This document shows, one piece after another, positions 25,749 through 35,878 of a DNA stretch of 64,000 nucleotides. The stretch's first letter is position 1. Every line of letters starts with the position of its first letter. The position numbers and the translations under genes are program-made. The DNA is from Candidatus Cloacimonetes bacterium HGW-Cloacimonetes-3 (GTDB lineage: Bacteria; Cloacimonadota; Cloacimonadia; Cloacimonadales; Cloacimonadaceae). The notes beneath the pieces are model-generated. The model was given only the letters and a program-made list of their open reading frames with translations. It was not told where the DNA came from and made no database searches. The stretch spans positions 1 to 64,000 of the forward strand of contig PHBO01000001.1 of the NCBI GenBank assembly GCA_002840645.1. The letters run 5' to 3'.

Positions 25749-26579
25749 TCAGTCACAATGGAAGCCTTCTTGGATAGCTCGTTTCTCGGCTGCTATTAGT
25801 ATCTTAGCTTGCTTATCAGAAGGTATTTGTTTTGGTATAGAGCAAGCAACATTCAGAATGCTAAGTTCCATTGGGCTGAGAACACTATTGGTTCTATTCC
25901 ACTCTCTTAGCATCTGCCAGTGACGTGCTCCTTTTTCAACAACATATGTTTGGTCATGAATGCCATTATGTAAACTCTGGGTCTTACGAGCATTATGTTC
26001 ATTCTCTCTATCTTCCTCTGAACTAATTAATAAACCCCGCACTGATTCAAAGAAATCTATTCTTAGTTCTTTCACTGTCTCCCAACATCTAAGTTTTTTT
26101 GCCCACTCACTGGAATTTGATGTTATTCCATCAGCAGGATCGAGGATAACCTCATTAATCTTTTCAGCGATACTCTCAAACTGCCTCATCAATTCGTGGG
26201 GAACAGTCTGCTTATCCCAAACATCCAGATAGTTAATCGAAAGCCCAATTTTTCTTACATTGTTAGAAAACTTCGCAAGAGTGTATGTTACAATATTTGC
26301 CTTGTACCCCTGATACCAAGAGCTTCTGAATACCATAGCATCAACTTCGCGAAAGAGAATAGCCTTTGCTATCGCTTGTTTGAACCAGAGCTCGTTAAAC
26401 TCTTTATTATCCTTATCCCATTTCTCTGCAATGCGCTTCACAAGGCCTTTTGTTGCTGGTGTGCCAGAGAATGCTTTCTGAGCCCCTAAACTTACTTCAT
26501 GTGGTGCTTCATCAAAAGAGAGTATATACTTAGCCAGATCAGTCTTCGTGAACATCTGCCACCGGGGATTCTGGATCAA
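25749..26579 (-). pseudogene. C-terminal remnant of AIPR abortive-infection protein
   Basis: 276 codons open from a TTG. The first part matches the distinctive AIPR core: WQMFTKTDLAKYILSFDE, PHEVSLGAQKAF, FNELWFKQAIAKAILFRE and YQGYKANIVTYTLA. AIPR proteins (abortive infection, phage resistance) are normally twice this length or more. Here the N-terminal half is missing, a TGA lies two codons upstream of the open frame, and nothing in 26580-26752 resembles it in any frame. It is therefore a 5'-truncated gene, probably cut by a rearrangement. A shorter functional protein starting at ATG 26555 cannot be excluded. It lies downstream of the DUF2075 helicase on the same strand. Confidence 0.75.
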
Positions 26580-26752
26580 GAATCACGTTTTTCTTAAGCT
26601 GCAAGATACTAACCTGGTGCGGTGGCAAGCCAATATCGGCGAAACAAGAAAGAGACAGAAAAAAGAAAAAGATATGATTGACCACGGAGGGGGTATGTTT
26701 CCCCCAGTACAGAATCGGGATTATGCTTAGCATGATGAAGCAGGTAACCTAT

Positions 26753-28723
26753 TTATATCTCCTGTACCCCTACAGCTTTGAAGTAATGATAGATTGGGTC
26801 ATAAAACGCTGGGTCTCTGGTTGGGTCAGCTTCATCGCCTTCGGGCACAACAATAACTAACCCCTGCCTGGCTCTGGTTAGCAATACCCGATACGCATTT
26901 TTCTGATACTCTTGTCGTTCTGGTTTGTTGATGCGTTGCCATTTGCTACCCCTAAACGACCAATGACCCCATCCCTGGTTTGTGAACCTGAAATCACCAT
27001 CACAAACAACACAAGCCCAGTCCAATTCCAGACCTTGAATCATAAACTCAGTTGCCACATCCTCCATATAGTACGAAGAGCGAACATCGTCTTTTCCCTT
27101 AAGAAACCAATGTATAGGGTTTACAGGGGTCTTAACATCTATGGCATGAGGTTTCAAGCGTTCAGCTTGCGAAGAAACTACTATTCCGTATCGTTCAGAC
27201 CCTCGCGCTTGTGTTTTAATCCATGACTTTGCTTGATTTAGATTTCTAGTTAATACGATTGGGTATTTATTGCTAATTGTGGAGAGAACATCTTTAGCAT
27301 TTTCTAATTCAAGATCAAGCAGGTGTTTTACAAATTGTGAAACTGCCTCTGCTCGGAAAGACCGCATTGATACCGCTAAATGTAAACAAGGCTCATACGA
27401 AATCTGATGGTTGCCTACCCATTTGGATAGTTTCTCCTCTGCCCGATACTCACTATCAGTCAATTGGGGAGAAATGTACACTTTCCAATGAGGACAGCTT
27501 CGCATTATGGAATCAAGCCACTCTCCAATCCCTGCTTCACCAGTGTTGATTTCCTGACCACCACCAACTAAACATATTATTACAGCCCAGTCTTGATGGC
27601 GCTCCATACATGAAATTAAGAACTCTGGCTCAGATTGGGAAAAACCTGGGCGGTTCTTTTTCCGCTTCATGAAATCACATGTTTGGTTTAAGTCCCAAGC
27701 TCTTTGGGCTTCATCAAATATCGCTACATGCTCAATTGGTGGTCTTTCATCAATTAGAGAAGCATCCCTAAAATGATGTACTATCTGAATGAACATCTTA
27801 ACATCTGATCTTGTAACTGCAAGGTCTCTGGGTCTTAAGCCCTCTTTTACTTGTTGTTTGCAATCTTGGTAAAGCGCTTCCTGTAAAACTCCGACCAATG
27901 GACCATTACCAGATAGGAATACACTATACAACTCGTCTTTCCTGTCTATGAATTTTGTAGCGATATCAAGACCTACAAGTGTCTTTCCTGAGCCTGGCAC
28001 ACCTGTTACAAAGCAGATTGCCTTTTGCGATGCGGCTCTTGTTTGGCGGATAATCTCTGCTAACTTGGCTGATGTTTGTGAGATGTTGATGGCACCAGCT
28101 TCGCTACGCGTAATATTCTCTACCGAGTGGTTTCGATACAAAGCTGTTGCCGCTTCTACTATCGTGGGTGTGGGATGGTATCTGCCTTCTTCCCAAGCTT
28201 CAATTGATATTGGCGGACAATCAGAATACTGGTTAACAACGCTTACAAGAACTTCATGCAGGCAGTTTGCAGGGCACTTGATGGGTTTTAACAGACATTG
28301 TGCTTTGCTTTTCGAAACGATAGGAACGGTGCCTTGTTGGGTGTTAATGAGAAGTGGAACTATCAGTTTATCATGACTGGTCTCGTGGAAGTTCTGTAAA
28401 TCAAGTGCATAATCCCAAACTTGATCCACTGCGTAAGCGCTAAACAGCTCTGCACCTATTTTGAACTCGATTACAAATATGACCGGGCCGATTATAACAA
28501 TTGCATCAACTCGCTTGCCCATACGTGGTATAGAGTATTCAAGGTAGATTTTGCCTTCAAGCCCATCGAGGTTAGACTTCAGTATCTTAATCTCTTCATT
28601 CCAAGCATCACGCTGAGTTTGAAGTAATGTAAACTCGTTGTTTTCTGCCAGTTCAGCAATTATCAGTGCAGACTCTTTTGTTAAAAAGTCCTTGATCTGA
28701 TCATTGTAATATGCTCTATTCAT
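26753..28723 (-). CDS. DUF2075 nuclease-helicase
   Basis: 656 residues. The N-terminal domain has PD-(D/E)XK nuclease marks: VDAIVII (Asp73), FVIEFKIG (Glu86-x-Lys88) and the following QVWDYA (Gln101, Tyr105). The central and C-terminal DUF2075 region is a superfamily 1-type helicase: Walker A GVPGSGKT (241-248), Walker B AIFDEAQRAWD (334-344), CLVGGGQEINTGEAG (motif III area), a late motif YRVLLTRARQG (motif VI area). DUF2075 proteins are frequent in phage-defence islands. Target nucleic acid and mechanism are not known. The ribosome site is weak. It has an AIPR remnant directly downstream, so the two may be parts of one decayed locus. Confidence 0.9.
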   Translation of the reverse strand: MNRAYYNDQIKDFLTKESALIIAELAENNEFTLLQTQRDAWNEEIKILKSNLDGLEGKIYLEYSIPRMGKRVDAIVIIGPVIFVIEFKIGAELFSAYAVDQVWDYALDLQNFHETSHDKLIVPLLINTQQGTVPIVSKSKAQCLLKPIKCPANCLHEVLVSVVNQYSDCPPISIEAWEEGRYHPTPTIVEAATALYRNHSVENITRSEAGAINISQTSAKLAEIIRQTRAASQKAICFVTGVPGSGKTLVGLDIATKFIDRKDELYSVFLSGNGPLVGVLQEALYQDCKQQVKEGLRPRDLAVTRSDVKMFIQIVHHFRDASLIDERPPIEHVAIFDEAQRAWDLNQTCDFMKRKKNRPGFSQSEPEFLISCMERHQDWAVIICLVGGGQEINTGEAGIGEWLDSIMRSCPHWKVYISPQLTDSEYRAEEKLSKWVGNHQISYEPCLHLAVSMRSFRAEAVSQFVKHLLDLELENAKDVLSTISNKYPIVLTRNLNQAKSWIKTQARGSERYGIVVSSQAERLKPHAIDVKTPVNPIHWFLKGKDDVRSSYYMEDVATEFMIQGLELDWACVVCDGDFRFTNQGWGHWSFRGSKWQRINKPERQEYQKNAYRVLLTRARQGLVIVVPEGDEADPTRDPAFYDPIYHYFKAVGVQEI

Positions 28724-29178
28724 AGTATTTCACCCTACTTGCATGAAGTTGAGTCCCAAATGCTGGTGTAAATTCCAATTCATTGTTTCTCAGATTATTT
28801 GAGAACGTCTTACTGTCCTCGCTTCTCACATACTATGTAAGTCCTAACGACCATTTGCATTATTTCCAATCTTGTACTAAGGGTCAAGTTCTTTTTCATA
28901 CAAGCTACCCTGCTTCGACGGACTGGAGCCATGCGAAGCTTGCGTAGCAGGGGGTTAGCTCGTAATCCGCAAACGAAAACCCCTGCATCGGTATAGTTCC
29001 ATGCTCTGGTATTTTTTCTATTGGCACTGCTAAGTTTATCTACCAATTGTCCAGTTTTCTGAGTATCCTTGCAGGATAGCCTCCGTCATTCCAATGCGGT
29101 GTCAGGGTTGGGGTAAAACTTTACTATTTACTAAAGCGTGATGGTAATCATGCGCTACGGTTTGTTACAATTTTATTC
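28724..29178. other. intergenic spacer before heat-shock operon
   Basis: About 450 bases without a recognisable gene. A minus-strand frame at 28810-29046 (78 codons) has low-complexity, Arg/Cys-rich content and no ribosome site; I regard it as chance. No tRNA cloverleaf is seen. Confidence 0.4.
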
Positions 29179-29205
29179 TTAGCACTCTCACTTTTAGATT
29201 GACAA
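29179..29205 (+). promoter_or_regulatory. CIRCE-like HrcA operator, site 1
   Basis: The left half-site TTAGCACTC is a perfect match; nine bases later GATTGACAA matches the right half GAGTGCTAA at 6 of 9 positions. The right arm contains the promoter -35 TTGACA, so HrcA bound here would block RNA polymerase. Confidence 0.7.
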
Positions 29206-29226
29206 TTATGCCAAGTTGATTAGATT
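29199..29226 (+). promoter_or_regulatory. promoter of hrcA-grpE-dnaK-dnaJ operon
   Basis: TTGACA (29199-29204), a 16-base spacer and TAGATT (29221-29226). It lies between the two CIRCE-like sites and overlaps the first. The start of transcription would be near 29233, just before site 2, giving a 50-base leader with an AGGTGG ribosome site. Confidence 0.5.
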
Positions 29227-29235
29227 GTCTCCAGA

Positions 29236-29262
29236 TTAGCAGATGATGTGTTCGACTGCTAA
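29236..29262 (+). promoter_or_regulatory. CIRCE-like HrcA operator, site 2
   Basis: TTAGCAGAT-N9-GACTGCTAA: the left half matches the consensus at 6 of 9 positions and the right half at 8 of 9, with the exact nine-base spacer. It begins 57 bases after the start of site 1, and lies in the transcribed leader. Confidence 0.6.
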
Positions 29263-29282
29263 GAAAACCCAGGTGGTAAGAA

Positions 29283-30338
29283 ATGAAGAAGAATGAGTTA
29301 AGACTAAATGAAACCCTGACAGCGCTGGTGGACGAGTATATCAGCAGTTGCGAGCCGGTATCTTCCCGTGTGTTAAACGAGAAGTACTTAAGCGAAGTTT
29401 CCTCTGCCACACTGCGTCTTGATTTATTGAAGCTGGAGCAGCTGAATCTTATTTCTCAGCCTCACACCTCTGCCGGCAGAATCCCTACCATCAGTGGTTA
29501 CCGGGCTTATTTAAAACACATAGAGCCGGAGCATGTTCAGGTTAGTCATCCTCGCATGGATTTGCTGCGTGATCTGCTGATCCATAATTACAAGGACACT
29601 CCCCGCGCACTGCATTACATAATGCAGAATCTGGCGAAAGAGACCGACCAGCTTTCCTTCGTGGCAGAGCCGGAAGTTTCCAGCGGGTATTTAGCCAAGC
29701 TGGATGTGTTCTCTATAGGGGAGCGCAAGTTTATCTTTGTGATCAGCATGGATTCCGGGCTGGATAAAACCGTGATACTGAAATGCGATAATGACCTCAG
29801 CGAGCAGCAGCTTCGTAAGCTGGTGCGCTACCTGAACGACGAACTGGTGGGCTTGCAGGTTTATGATATCGCCAACCGTGTGCTGGTGGAAATGAAGGAA
29901 AACGTGGAAAACAGCCTGGTGCGTCAGTTTCTGTTGGAACTCCATAAGGCATTTATTGAGATCAGCGATTTCTTTATTCACTTCGATGGCAGTATCAAGT
30001 TTCTGGAGCAGCCGGAGTTTGATTCCAAGGAGAACATCCTGAAGTTTATGAACCTGATCCAGAGACAGGATTTCCTGCTGAATACGATGCGAAACCACGA
30101 TACAGACCAGGTGGTGAACGTGGTGATGGGCGAGGATTTCGCCTATAGCGACTGGGTGGATTTTGCGCTAATTTACGGCAAGTACGAAGTGTTTGGCATC
30201 CCCGGATACCTTGGGGTTTTAGCACCTATCAGGATGGATTACCGGAAGCTGATTCCGCTGATTCGCGATGTAACTTTTACGATAACCAACACTACCCGGC
30301 GCGGCATGATCGTGCCACAACAGGAGGCAAAGAAGTGA
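29283..30338 (+). CDS. hrcA: heat-inducible transcription repressor HrcA
   Basis: 351 residues. The N-terminal winged helix begins LNETLTALVDEYISSCEPVSSR (core EYISSCEPVSSR) and continues SEVSSATLRLDL ... GRIPTISGYRAY, the HrcA DNA-binding signature. The rest is the GAF-like and inserted dimerisation domains ending TFTITNTTRRGMIV. HrcA binds CIRCE operators and represses the operon when GroEL folds it. Two CIRCE-like sites lie upstream, so the gene should autoregulate. GTG of grpE overlaps its stop (GTGA). Confidence 0.95.
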   Translation: MKKNELRLNETLTALVDEYISSCEPVSSRVLNEKYLSEVSSATLRLDLLKLEQLNLISQPHTSAGRIPTISGYRAYLKHIEPEHVQVSHPRMDLLRDLLIHNYKDTPRALHYIMQNLAKETDQLSFVAEPEVSSGYLAKLDVFSIGERKFIFVISMDSGLDKTVILKCDNDLSEQQLRKLVRYLNDELVGLQVYDIANRVLVEMKENVENSLVRQFLLELHKAFIEISDFFIHFDGSIKFLEQPEFDSKENILKFMNLIQRQDFLLNTMRNHDTDQVVNVVMGEDFAYSDWVDFALIYGKYEVFGIPGYLGVLAPIRMDYRKLIPLIRDVTFTITNTTRRGMIVPQQEAKK

Positions 30339-30880
30339 CAAAGAAACACAACCACGACAAAATCCCGGAAATGGAAGCGGAAATAGAAACAACTGAACCT
30401 ACAGATAAAGTGGCTGAACTGGAGAAAGAAGTTTTGGACTGGAAAGATAAATACCTGCGAAGCATGGCGGAATTTGAAAACTTCCGCAAGCGATCGCACT
30501 CGGAAAAGGCGGATTGGATTCGCATGGCTACTCAGAAGTTCGCTACCGACATCTGCGATGTGGCGGATAACTTCGAGCGTGCACTGCTTCAGGCAACAGA
30601 GCGGGAAGTGGAAAGCTCTTTTGCCAAAGGCGTGCTGATGATAGAAAAACAGCTGCGTCAGGCTTTGGAAAAAGAAGGCGTAAAAAAAATAGATGCTTTG
30701 GGGCAGAAGTTTGACCCCGAGTATCATGATGCGCTGGCTCATATTCCCAGCGACTACGAGGAAAACACCGTAGCTGCCATCATCCAAAACGGTTATACCA
30801 TGCACGATAAAGTGCTGCGTCCTGCAAGGGTGGCGGTATCCAACGGAAACAACATAAATATGACAACCCTGGAGGAATAA
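30335..30880 (+). CDS. grpE: nucleotide exchange factor GrpE
   Basis: 181 residues from GTG with AGGAGG nine bases upstream inside hrcA. A long N-terminal coiled coil (VAELEKEVLDWKDKYLRSMA; core ELEKEVLDWKDKYLR) leads to FENFRKRS, then the four-helix and beta-wing domain with GQKFDPEYHDAL and VLRPARVAVS. It releases ADP from DnaK and may act as a thermosensor. It lies between hrcA and dnaK, overlapping hrcA by four bases. Confidence 0.96.
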   Translation: MTKKHNHDKIPEMEAEIETTEPTDKVAELEKEVLDWKDKYLRSMAEFENFRKRSHSEKADWIRMATQKFATDICDVADNFERALLQATEREVESSFAKGVLMIEKQLRQALEKEGVKKIDALGQKFDPEYHDALAHIPSDYEENTVAAIIQNGYTMHDKVLRPARVAVSNGNNINMTTLEE

Positions 30881-32842
30881 ATGGGAAAAATAATTGGAAT
30901 CGATCTCGGAACAACTAACTCTTGTGTATCCGTCGTTGAAGGCGGAAAACCGGTAGTTATCGCTAATGCAGAAGGCACCAGAACCACGCCGTCTGTAGTT
31001 GCATTTACCAAAGATGGTCAGCGTCTGGTTGGGCAACTTGCCAAGCGTCAGGCTGTAACTAACCCACAGAACACTGTGTTCAGCATCAAACGTTTCATGG
31101 GGCGCTCCTATGGCGAAGTGAGCGAAGAAATTAAACAAGTGCCGTTTAAGGTTATCTCCGGTATCAAGAATCAGGCTCACGTTCATATAGACACAGAGAA
31201 CAAGGATTTCAGCCCACAGGAAATATCTGCCATGGTGCTTACCAAGATGAAGGAAACTGCCGAAGCCTATTTGGGGCAGACGGTTACCGAAGCTGTTATC
31301 ACTGTGCCGGCGTATTTTAACGACGATCAGAGACAGGCTACCAAAGATGCAGGCCGTATAGCTGGTCTGGATGTTAAACGTATAATTAACGAACCTACTG
31401 CCGCAGCCCTTGCTTACGGTATGGAAAACAAGAAGGAACAGAAAGTCGCCGTGTATGATCTCGGTGGCGGCACCTTCGATATCTCTATTCTGGATATCTC
31501 TCAGGGCGTGGTGGAAGTGCTTGCTACAAACGGCGACACTCACCTCGGCGGAGACGACATCGACAAACGCGTGATAGACTGGATTCTGGAGCAGTTTAAG
31601 AAACAGGAAGGCATGGATTTATCCAAAGACCCAATGGCAATGCAGCGCTTGCGTGAAGCAGCCGAAAAAGCCAAGATTGAGCTTTCCGGAACTCAGACCA
31701 CCAATATCAACCTGCCCTTCATTACCGCAGATGCTACTGGTCCTAAGCATCTTAGCCTGGATCTCAGCCTCTCTGAATTCAACCGCCTTACCGGCGATCT
31801 GATTGAACGTAGCCTTGGTCCCTGCCGCAAAGCCATGCAGGATGCCAAGCTGAAGAATGATGACATTCAGGAAGTCCTGTTAGTTGGTGGCAGCACCCGT
31901 ATTCCCGCTGTGCAGGATGCAGTGGAGAAGTTCTTTGGCAAGAAGCCGAACCGCAGCCTGAACCCGGATGAAGTGGTGGCGATTGGTGCCTCCATTCAAG
32001 GAGCAATCCTCTCCGGTGACGACAATGTAAGCGATGTGCTTTTACTGGATGTAACACCGCTGTCGCTCGGTATCGAGACTTTGGGCGGAGTTATGACTCC
32101 TCTTATCGAACGCAATACCACCATCCCAACCAAGAAGAGCCAGGTGTTCAGCACCGCTGCCGATAACCAGACTGCAGTTACCATCCACGTGCTTCAGGGC
32201 GAACGTCCTATGGCACCGGATAACAAATCACTTGGTCGTTTTGACCTCGTAGGCATACCTTCCGCACCGCGGGGCTTACCGCAGATAGAAGTTACCTTCG
32301 ATATCGATGCTAATGGTATTCTGCATGTTTCTGCAAAAGACAAGGGCACCGGTAAGGAACAGTCCATCAAGATAGACCGCGCCGGTAACATCAGCAAGGA
32401 AGATATCGAGCGGATGATTAAGGATGCAGAGATGCATGCTGATGAGGACAAAAAGCGTCAGGAATTCATTACTGCCAAGAACGAGCTTGATGCCTTGATA
32501 TTCAGCACCGAGAAGAGCCTTGGAGAGTATGGTGACAAGCTATCCGAAAGTGAAAAGAGCGAGCTGGAATCTGAGCTTAAGGCTGCTAAAGAGCAGATGG
32601 AAAAGGCTACTGAAACCGAGCAGATGAACAGTATCAAAGAAACTCTGGCAAAGAAAGCCCAGAAACTGGGTGAGATTATCTATGCCAATATGCAGCAACA
32701 GCAAGGCGAAGGCGGAGCAGGTTTCGACCCCAACGCAGCCGGCTTTAATCCGGAAGACTTTGCTGGTGGCGCACAGCAACAGGAAGCCCCCAAGCAAGAC
32801 GGACCTATTGATGCTGATTTTGAAGTAATGGACGATAAATAG
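30881..32842 (+). CDS. dnaK: molecular chaperone DnaK (Hsp70)
   Basis: 653 residues. The ATPase domain is signed by [47 protein letters not shown] and [13 protein letters not shown]. The substrate domain begins after the linker [18 protein letters not shown] (core DVTPLSLG), followed by the lid and a Gly/Gln-rich tail that ends [10 protein letters not shown], like the EEV-type tails of bacterial DnaK. The start is directly adjacent to the grpE stop, and GGAGG is embedded in grpE. It cooperates with DnaJ and GrpE encoded on either side. Confidence 0.98.
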   Translation: MGKIIGIDLGTTNSCVSVVEGGKPVVIANAEGTRTTPSVVAFTKDGQRLVGQLAKRQAVTNPQNTVFSIKRFMGRSYGEVSEEIKQVPFKVISGIKNQAHVHIDTENKDFSPQEISAMVLTKMKETAEAYLGQTVTEAVITVPAYFNDDQRQATKDAGRIAGLDVKRIINEPTAAALAYGMENKKEQKVAVYDLGGGTFDISILDISQGVVEVLATNGDTHLGGDDIDKRVIDWILEQFKKQEGMDLSKDPMAMQRLREAAEKAKIELSGTQTTNINLPFITADATGPKHLSLDLSLSEFNRLTGDLIERSLGPCRKAMQDAKLKNDDIQEVLLVGGSTRIPAVQDAVEKFFGKKPNRSLNPDEVVAIGASIQGAILSGDDNVSDVLLLDVTPLSLGIETLGGVMTPLIERNTTIPTKKSQVFSTAADNQTAVTIHVLQGERPMAPDNKSLGRFDLVGIPSAPRGLPQIEVTFDIDANGILHVSAKDKGTGKEQSIKIDRAGNISKEDIERMIKDAEMHADEDKKRQEFITAKNELDALIFSTEKSLGEYGDKLSESEKSELESELKAAKEQMEKATETEQMNSIKETLAKKAQKLGEIIYANMQQQQGEGGAGFDPNAAGFNPEDFAGGAQQQEAPKQDGPIDADFEVMDDK

Positions 32843-32974
32843 AAATTGACACTTGACGGTTAACGGTTAGCAGGTTAACGGGATATTAAGACGGCTCAGT
32901 TGCTGTTATGCAAAGAGCTAAGTTCCTTAATTTGCTAACCGGTTAACTAATCCGCACATTCCAAGGAGAAATGA

Positions 32975-34123
32975 ATGGCAAAACGAGACTATTACGAAGT
33001 TCTTGGCGTTGATAAAGGCGCAGATGAACCAACGATAAAGAAAGCCTATCGCAAGCTGGCAATGCAGTTCCACCCGGATAAGAACCCCGATAACAAAGAG
33101 GCAGAAGAGAAGTTCAAGGAAGCCAGCGAAGCCTATGAAATCCTTAGCGATAAAGATAAACGGCAGTTATACGACCAATACGGACATGCAGGAATTGAGA
33201 ATCAGTTTGGTTCCGGCGGTTTCTCCTGGGAGAACTTCACCCATCGTGGTGATCTGAACGACATATTTGGCGATGGCTTCGGCGGGATATTCGAGAGTAT
33301 CTTTGGCGGAGGATTCGGGGGTAGAAGCCAGCGCAGTTCCAACCGTGGAGAAGACCTGCAGATAGAGCTGTCATTATCCTTGAAAGAAATAGCCATGGGT
33401 GCCGAAAAGAACATCAAGATCGGCACCAAAGAAGCTTGTGACAAGTGCGGAGGTTCCGGCAGCGCAGATGGTGCCAGCGAAAGCTGCAGCCAATGCCGCG
33501 GTACCGGACAAATACGCCAGATCCGCCAATCCCTCTTCGGCCAGATGCAAACTGTGGCAGAATGCCCTTCATGTCGTGGTGAAGGCAAGATCATCAAGAA
33601 CAAATGCCCCAAATGCTATGGTGAAGGACGCATGGGCAAGGTAAAGGAAATAAGCGTTAAAGTCCCTGCCGGCGTGGAAGAAGGGCAATACATTCGTCTT
33701 AGGGGACAAGGCAACGTCGGTCCCCGCGGTGGCGCACAAGGGGATATATTAGTGCTGATCCACGAGAAACAGGATGACGTGTTTGAGCGTGACGGAAATA
33801 ATATAGTTCTGGAGTTCCCTGTACATGTATCTCAGGCAGTATTGGGCGATGAGATCATCGTTCCCACTTTAACCGGCTCTGTAAAGATGAAGGTGCCAGC
33901 AGGAACGCAGAGTGGCAGGTTATTCCGCTTGAAAGGGCAGGGCATCCAGGGCTTAAACAGCTATTCCCGTGGCGATCAGATCGTACGTGCCATCATTGTA
34001 ACCCCTACCAAGCTAAACAAAGAAGAAACCGATTTATATACCCGGCTGAAAGAGTTTGACCAAAAGCGCGAACTGAAACCCGGAAAAGGCTTCTTTTCCA
34101 AGCTAAGAGAGTATTTCAGCTAA
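32975..34123 (+). CDS. dnaJ: molecular co-chaperone DnaJ (Hsp40)
   Basis: 382 residues. The J domain carries the HPD motif (FHPDKN, about 33-38) that stimulates DnaK ATPase. A Gly/Phe-rich linker is followed by four zinc-binding CxxCxGxG repeats: [24 protein letters not shown] and CPKCYGEG. The C-terminal substrate-binding domains follow. AAGGAG precedes the ATG. The 132-base gap after dnaK holds degenerate TTAACGGTTAGC-type repeats that may fold into a hairpin. Confidence 0.97.
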   Translation: MAKRDYYEVLGVDKGADEPTIKKAYRKLAMQFHPDKNPDNKEAEEKFKEASEAYEILSDKDKRQLYDQYGHAGIENQFGSGGFSWENFTHRGDLNDIFGDGFGGIFESIFGGGFGGRSQRSSNRGEDLQIELSLSLKEIAMGAEKNIKIGTKEACDKCGGSGSADGASESCSQCRGTGQIRQIRQSLFGQMQTVAECPSCRGEGKIIKNKCPKCYGEGRMGKVKEISVKVPAGVEEGQYIRLRGQGNVGPRGGAQGDILVLIHEKQDDVFERDGNNIVLEFPVHVSQAVLGDEIIVPTLTGSVKMKVPAGTQSGRLFRLKGQGIQGLNSYSRGDQIVRAIIVTPTKLNKEETDLYTRLKEFDQKRELKPGKGFFSKLREYFS

Positions 34124-34126
34124 GTT

Positions 34127-34834
34127 ATGCCCTCTTACTACACTCCAGATTTAACCCCCCGCAGTACCTTTGTGATTCTCGAGGGAGAGGAGTATCACCA
34201 TCTTAGCCATGTAAAGCGGATAGGGATTGGTGATTTGCTACGGCTGAACAATGGAACAGGCATAATTGCCGAAGGCAGGATAGCTGAACTTAACAAACGG
34301 AGTGCCAGGATTGAAATTGTAAGCCTTGAAAATAAAGCTATAGCCCGGAGCAAGTTTGCCGTAGCCTTCGCCCTGCTTAAAAACAAGCATGATGAGCTTC
34401 TTGTGGAAAAGTGCACCGAGCTTGGCGCATCAAAGTTTTATCCGCTGGTTACCGAGCATAGCGTAAGGACTCCCTCTACAAACACCAATCAACGCTTCGA
34501 GCGTATTGCCCTGGCAGCAATTAAGCAATGCGACAACCCCTTTCTTCCCGATATAAGCCCTTCCTTGCCATTAGACAAAGCTATAGCTGCTATCATCAGT
34601 GAGGGCTGGATACCGGTGATCTGCTCTGAGCGCAGACCGGATGTGTGGGTAAAAGACTTAAAGCTGGATGCTCCACCATGTTTTCTGATTGGACCGGAGG
34701 GCGGTTGGTCTATAAGTGAATATGCTTTGTTTACTGCAAACAACACTCCCGAAGTATGCATCTCCAATCTAATCGCAAGGGCAGAAACCGCCGCTATAGC
34801 AATTGCAGCACAGTATGTTGGCTTATGCTCTTAA
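34127..34834 (+). CDS. rsmE: 16S rRNA (uracil-1498-N3)-methyltransferase
   Basis: 235 residues of SPOUT-family RsmE type. An N-terminal PUA-like part (YHHLSHVKRIGIGDLLRLNNG; core HHLSHVKRIG) and C-terminal knot motif FLIGPEGGWSISEYALF and LIARAETAAIAIAAQ bind S-adenosylmethionine. It methylates U1498 in the decoding centre. It starts 3 bases after dnaJ, as last gene of the heat-shock operon, a frequent arrangement. Its end overlaps the converging lpxK end by 12 bases. A weak ribosome site precedes the ATG, so coupling with dnaJ is likely. Confidence 0.95.
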   Translation: MPSYYTPDLTPRSTFVILEGEEYHHLSHVKRIGIGDLLRLNNGTGIIAEGRIAELNKRSARIEIVSLENKAIARSKFAVAFALLKNKHDELLVEKCTELGASKFYPLVTEHSVRTPSTNTNQRFERIALAAIKQCDNPFLPDISPSLPLDKAIAAIISEGWIPVICSERRPDVWVKDLKLDAPPCFLIGPEGGWSISEYALFTANNTPEVCISNLIARAETAAIAIAAQYVGLCS

Positions 34835-35878
34835 GCAGTCCAACAGAACTTCGCTAACCGCTTCCTCATTGTTAAAGCTATAATCCAGCACCAATGCCCT
34901 AAGCCGGGATTCTATTTCCGCATGGCGAGCCAGCTTCATAATATCCTTTTGGGTGCAGAGGATTATCTCCGGCATTTCTTGTAATAGCTTTGCTGCAAGA
35001 GTTTTGTTTTCAAAGCTATAGTGATCCGGGAAGGCATAATGTCTGATATAAGAAAGCCCAAGCTCGTTTATTGTGCTTTCGAAGGAAGCCGGATTGGCTA
35101 TCCCGGAAACAAGCACCAATCTCTTCCCCTTCAGGCTTTCCAGATCGTAGCGCAAGCCTTTTATATCCTCGCACTTAGTAGCAGAGCTGTAACTATGAAA
35201 CACATGTTTAACAGCCGCTGTAACTTCATCTTCCCAAGCCAGGGCTACCTTATTTTCTGTCATGCGATATATCACTGCCACGCATTTATCTGTTAAGACG
35301 GATAGGTTTTCCCTCAGGTAGCCTGCAGGAATTACGAAGCCATTCCCCAAGCCCGTATCAGCCGAGAACGAGACAATATCTAAATCCCTGAATATCTTTA
35401 CATGCTGAAATGCATCGTCTAAAAGCACTACTTGAGTCGCAGGATAGCTTTTAAGCAGCAGCCTAATGGCATCCCTGCGCTTTCTGCCAACCACCACAGG
35501 TATGCCCGGTAGAGTGCTTGCAATCAGATAAGCCTCATCACCAGCTACTTCAGCAGAAAACAGCACACCCCGGCTATCGGAGATCAGATGCGGGTCATTT
35601 TCAAACTTACCTTTATAGCCACGATGTGATATTGCCACCTGATACCCTTTAGACAACAGCAATCGTGCAATAGCAATGGTTAAAGGAGTCTTGCCGCTGC
35701 CACCGCTGACAATGTTGCCGATGCTGATAACCTTGCAGGGTGCTTTATAGGCTTTAGTAGTGTAGTAGGTTCTGTGCAGCGATTGCAGCCATTGATACAA
35801 AACACCCACCGGATAAAGACCGTAGCTTAATGCAGAGCGCTTTAGCAGGTGGGTTTCTATTATCTTATGCAGCTTCAT
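34823..35878 (-). CDS. lpxK: tetraacyldisaccharide 4'-kinase
   Basis: 351 residues. LpxK phosphorylates the lipid A disaccharide at the 4' position at the inner membrane. The N-terminal segment includes a hydrophobic anchor region (SYGLYPVGVLYQWLQ), then the P-loop SGGSGKTPLTIAIA (about 57-70), the catalytic-region LLDDAFQH and DPHLI motifs. Its presence says the cell makes lipid A, so it has a true outer membrane. It overlaps the upstream receiver gene by four bases (ATGA), a functionally odd but tight pairing. Confidence 0.95.
   Translation of the reverse strand: MKLHKIIETHLLKRSALSYGLYPVGVLYQWLQSLHRTYYTTKAYKAPCKVISIGNIVSGGSGKTPLTIAIARLLLSKGYQVAISHRGYKGKFENDPHLISDSRGVLFSAEVAGDEAYLIASTLPGIPVVVGRKRRDAIRLLLKSYPATQVVLLDDAFQHVKIFRDLDIVSFSADTGLGNGFVIPAGYLRENLSVLTDKCVAVIYRMTENKVALAWEDEVTAAVKHVFHSYSSATKCEDIKGLRYDLESLKGKRLVLVSGIANPASFESTINELGLSYIRHYAFPDHYSFENKTLAAKLLQEMPEIILCTQKDIMKLARHAEIESRLRALVLDYSFNNEEAVSEVLLDCLRA

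Noticed and set aside
28810-29046. A 78-codon minus-strand open frame before the hrcA operon
   Set aside because: No ribosome site, unusual Arg/Cys-rich content and no recognisable motif; treated as chance.
29199-29204. All TTGACA hexamers taken as promoters
   Set aside because: Sites such as 2214, 15701, 20702 and 52516 lack a reasonable -10 at 15-18 bases, so they were not called.
30239-31543. A 434-codon open frame antisense to hrcA, grpE and dnaK
   Set aside because: It mirrors conserved coding genes on the other strand, has no ribosome site, and its composition (many His, Phe, Ser) is typical of shadow frames.
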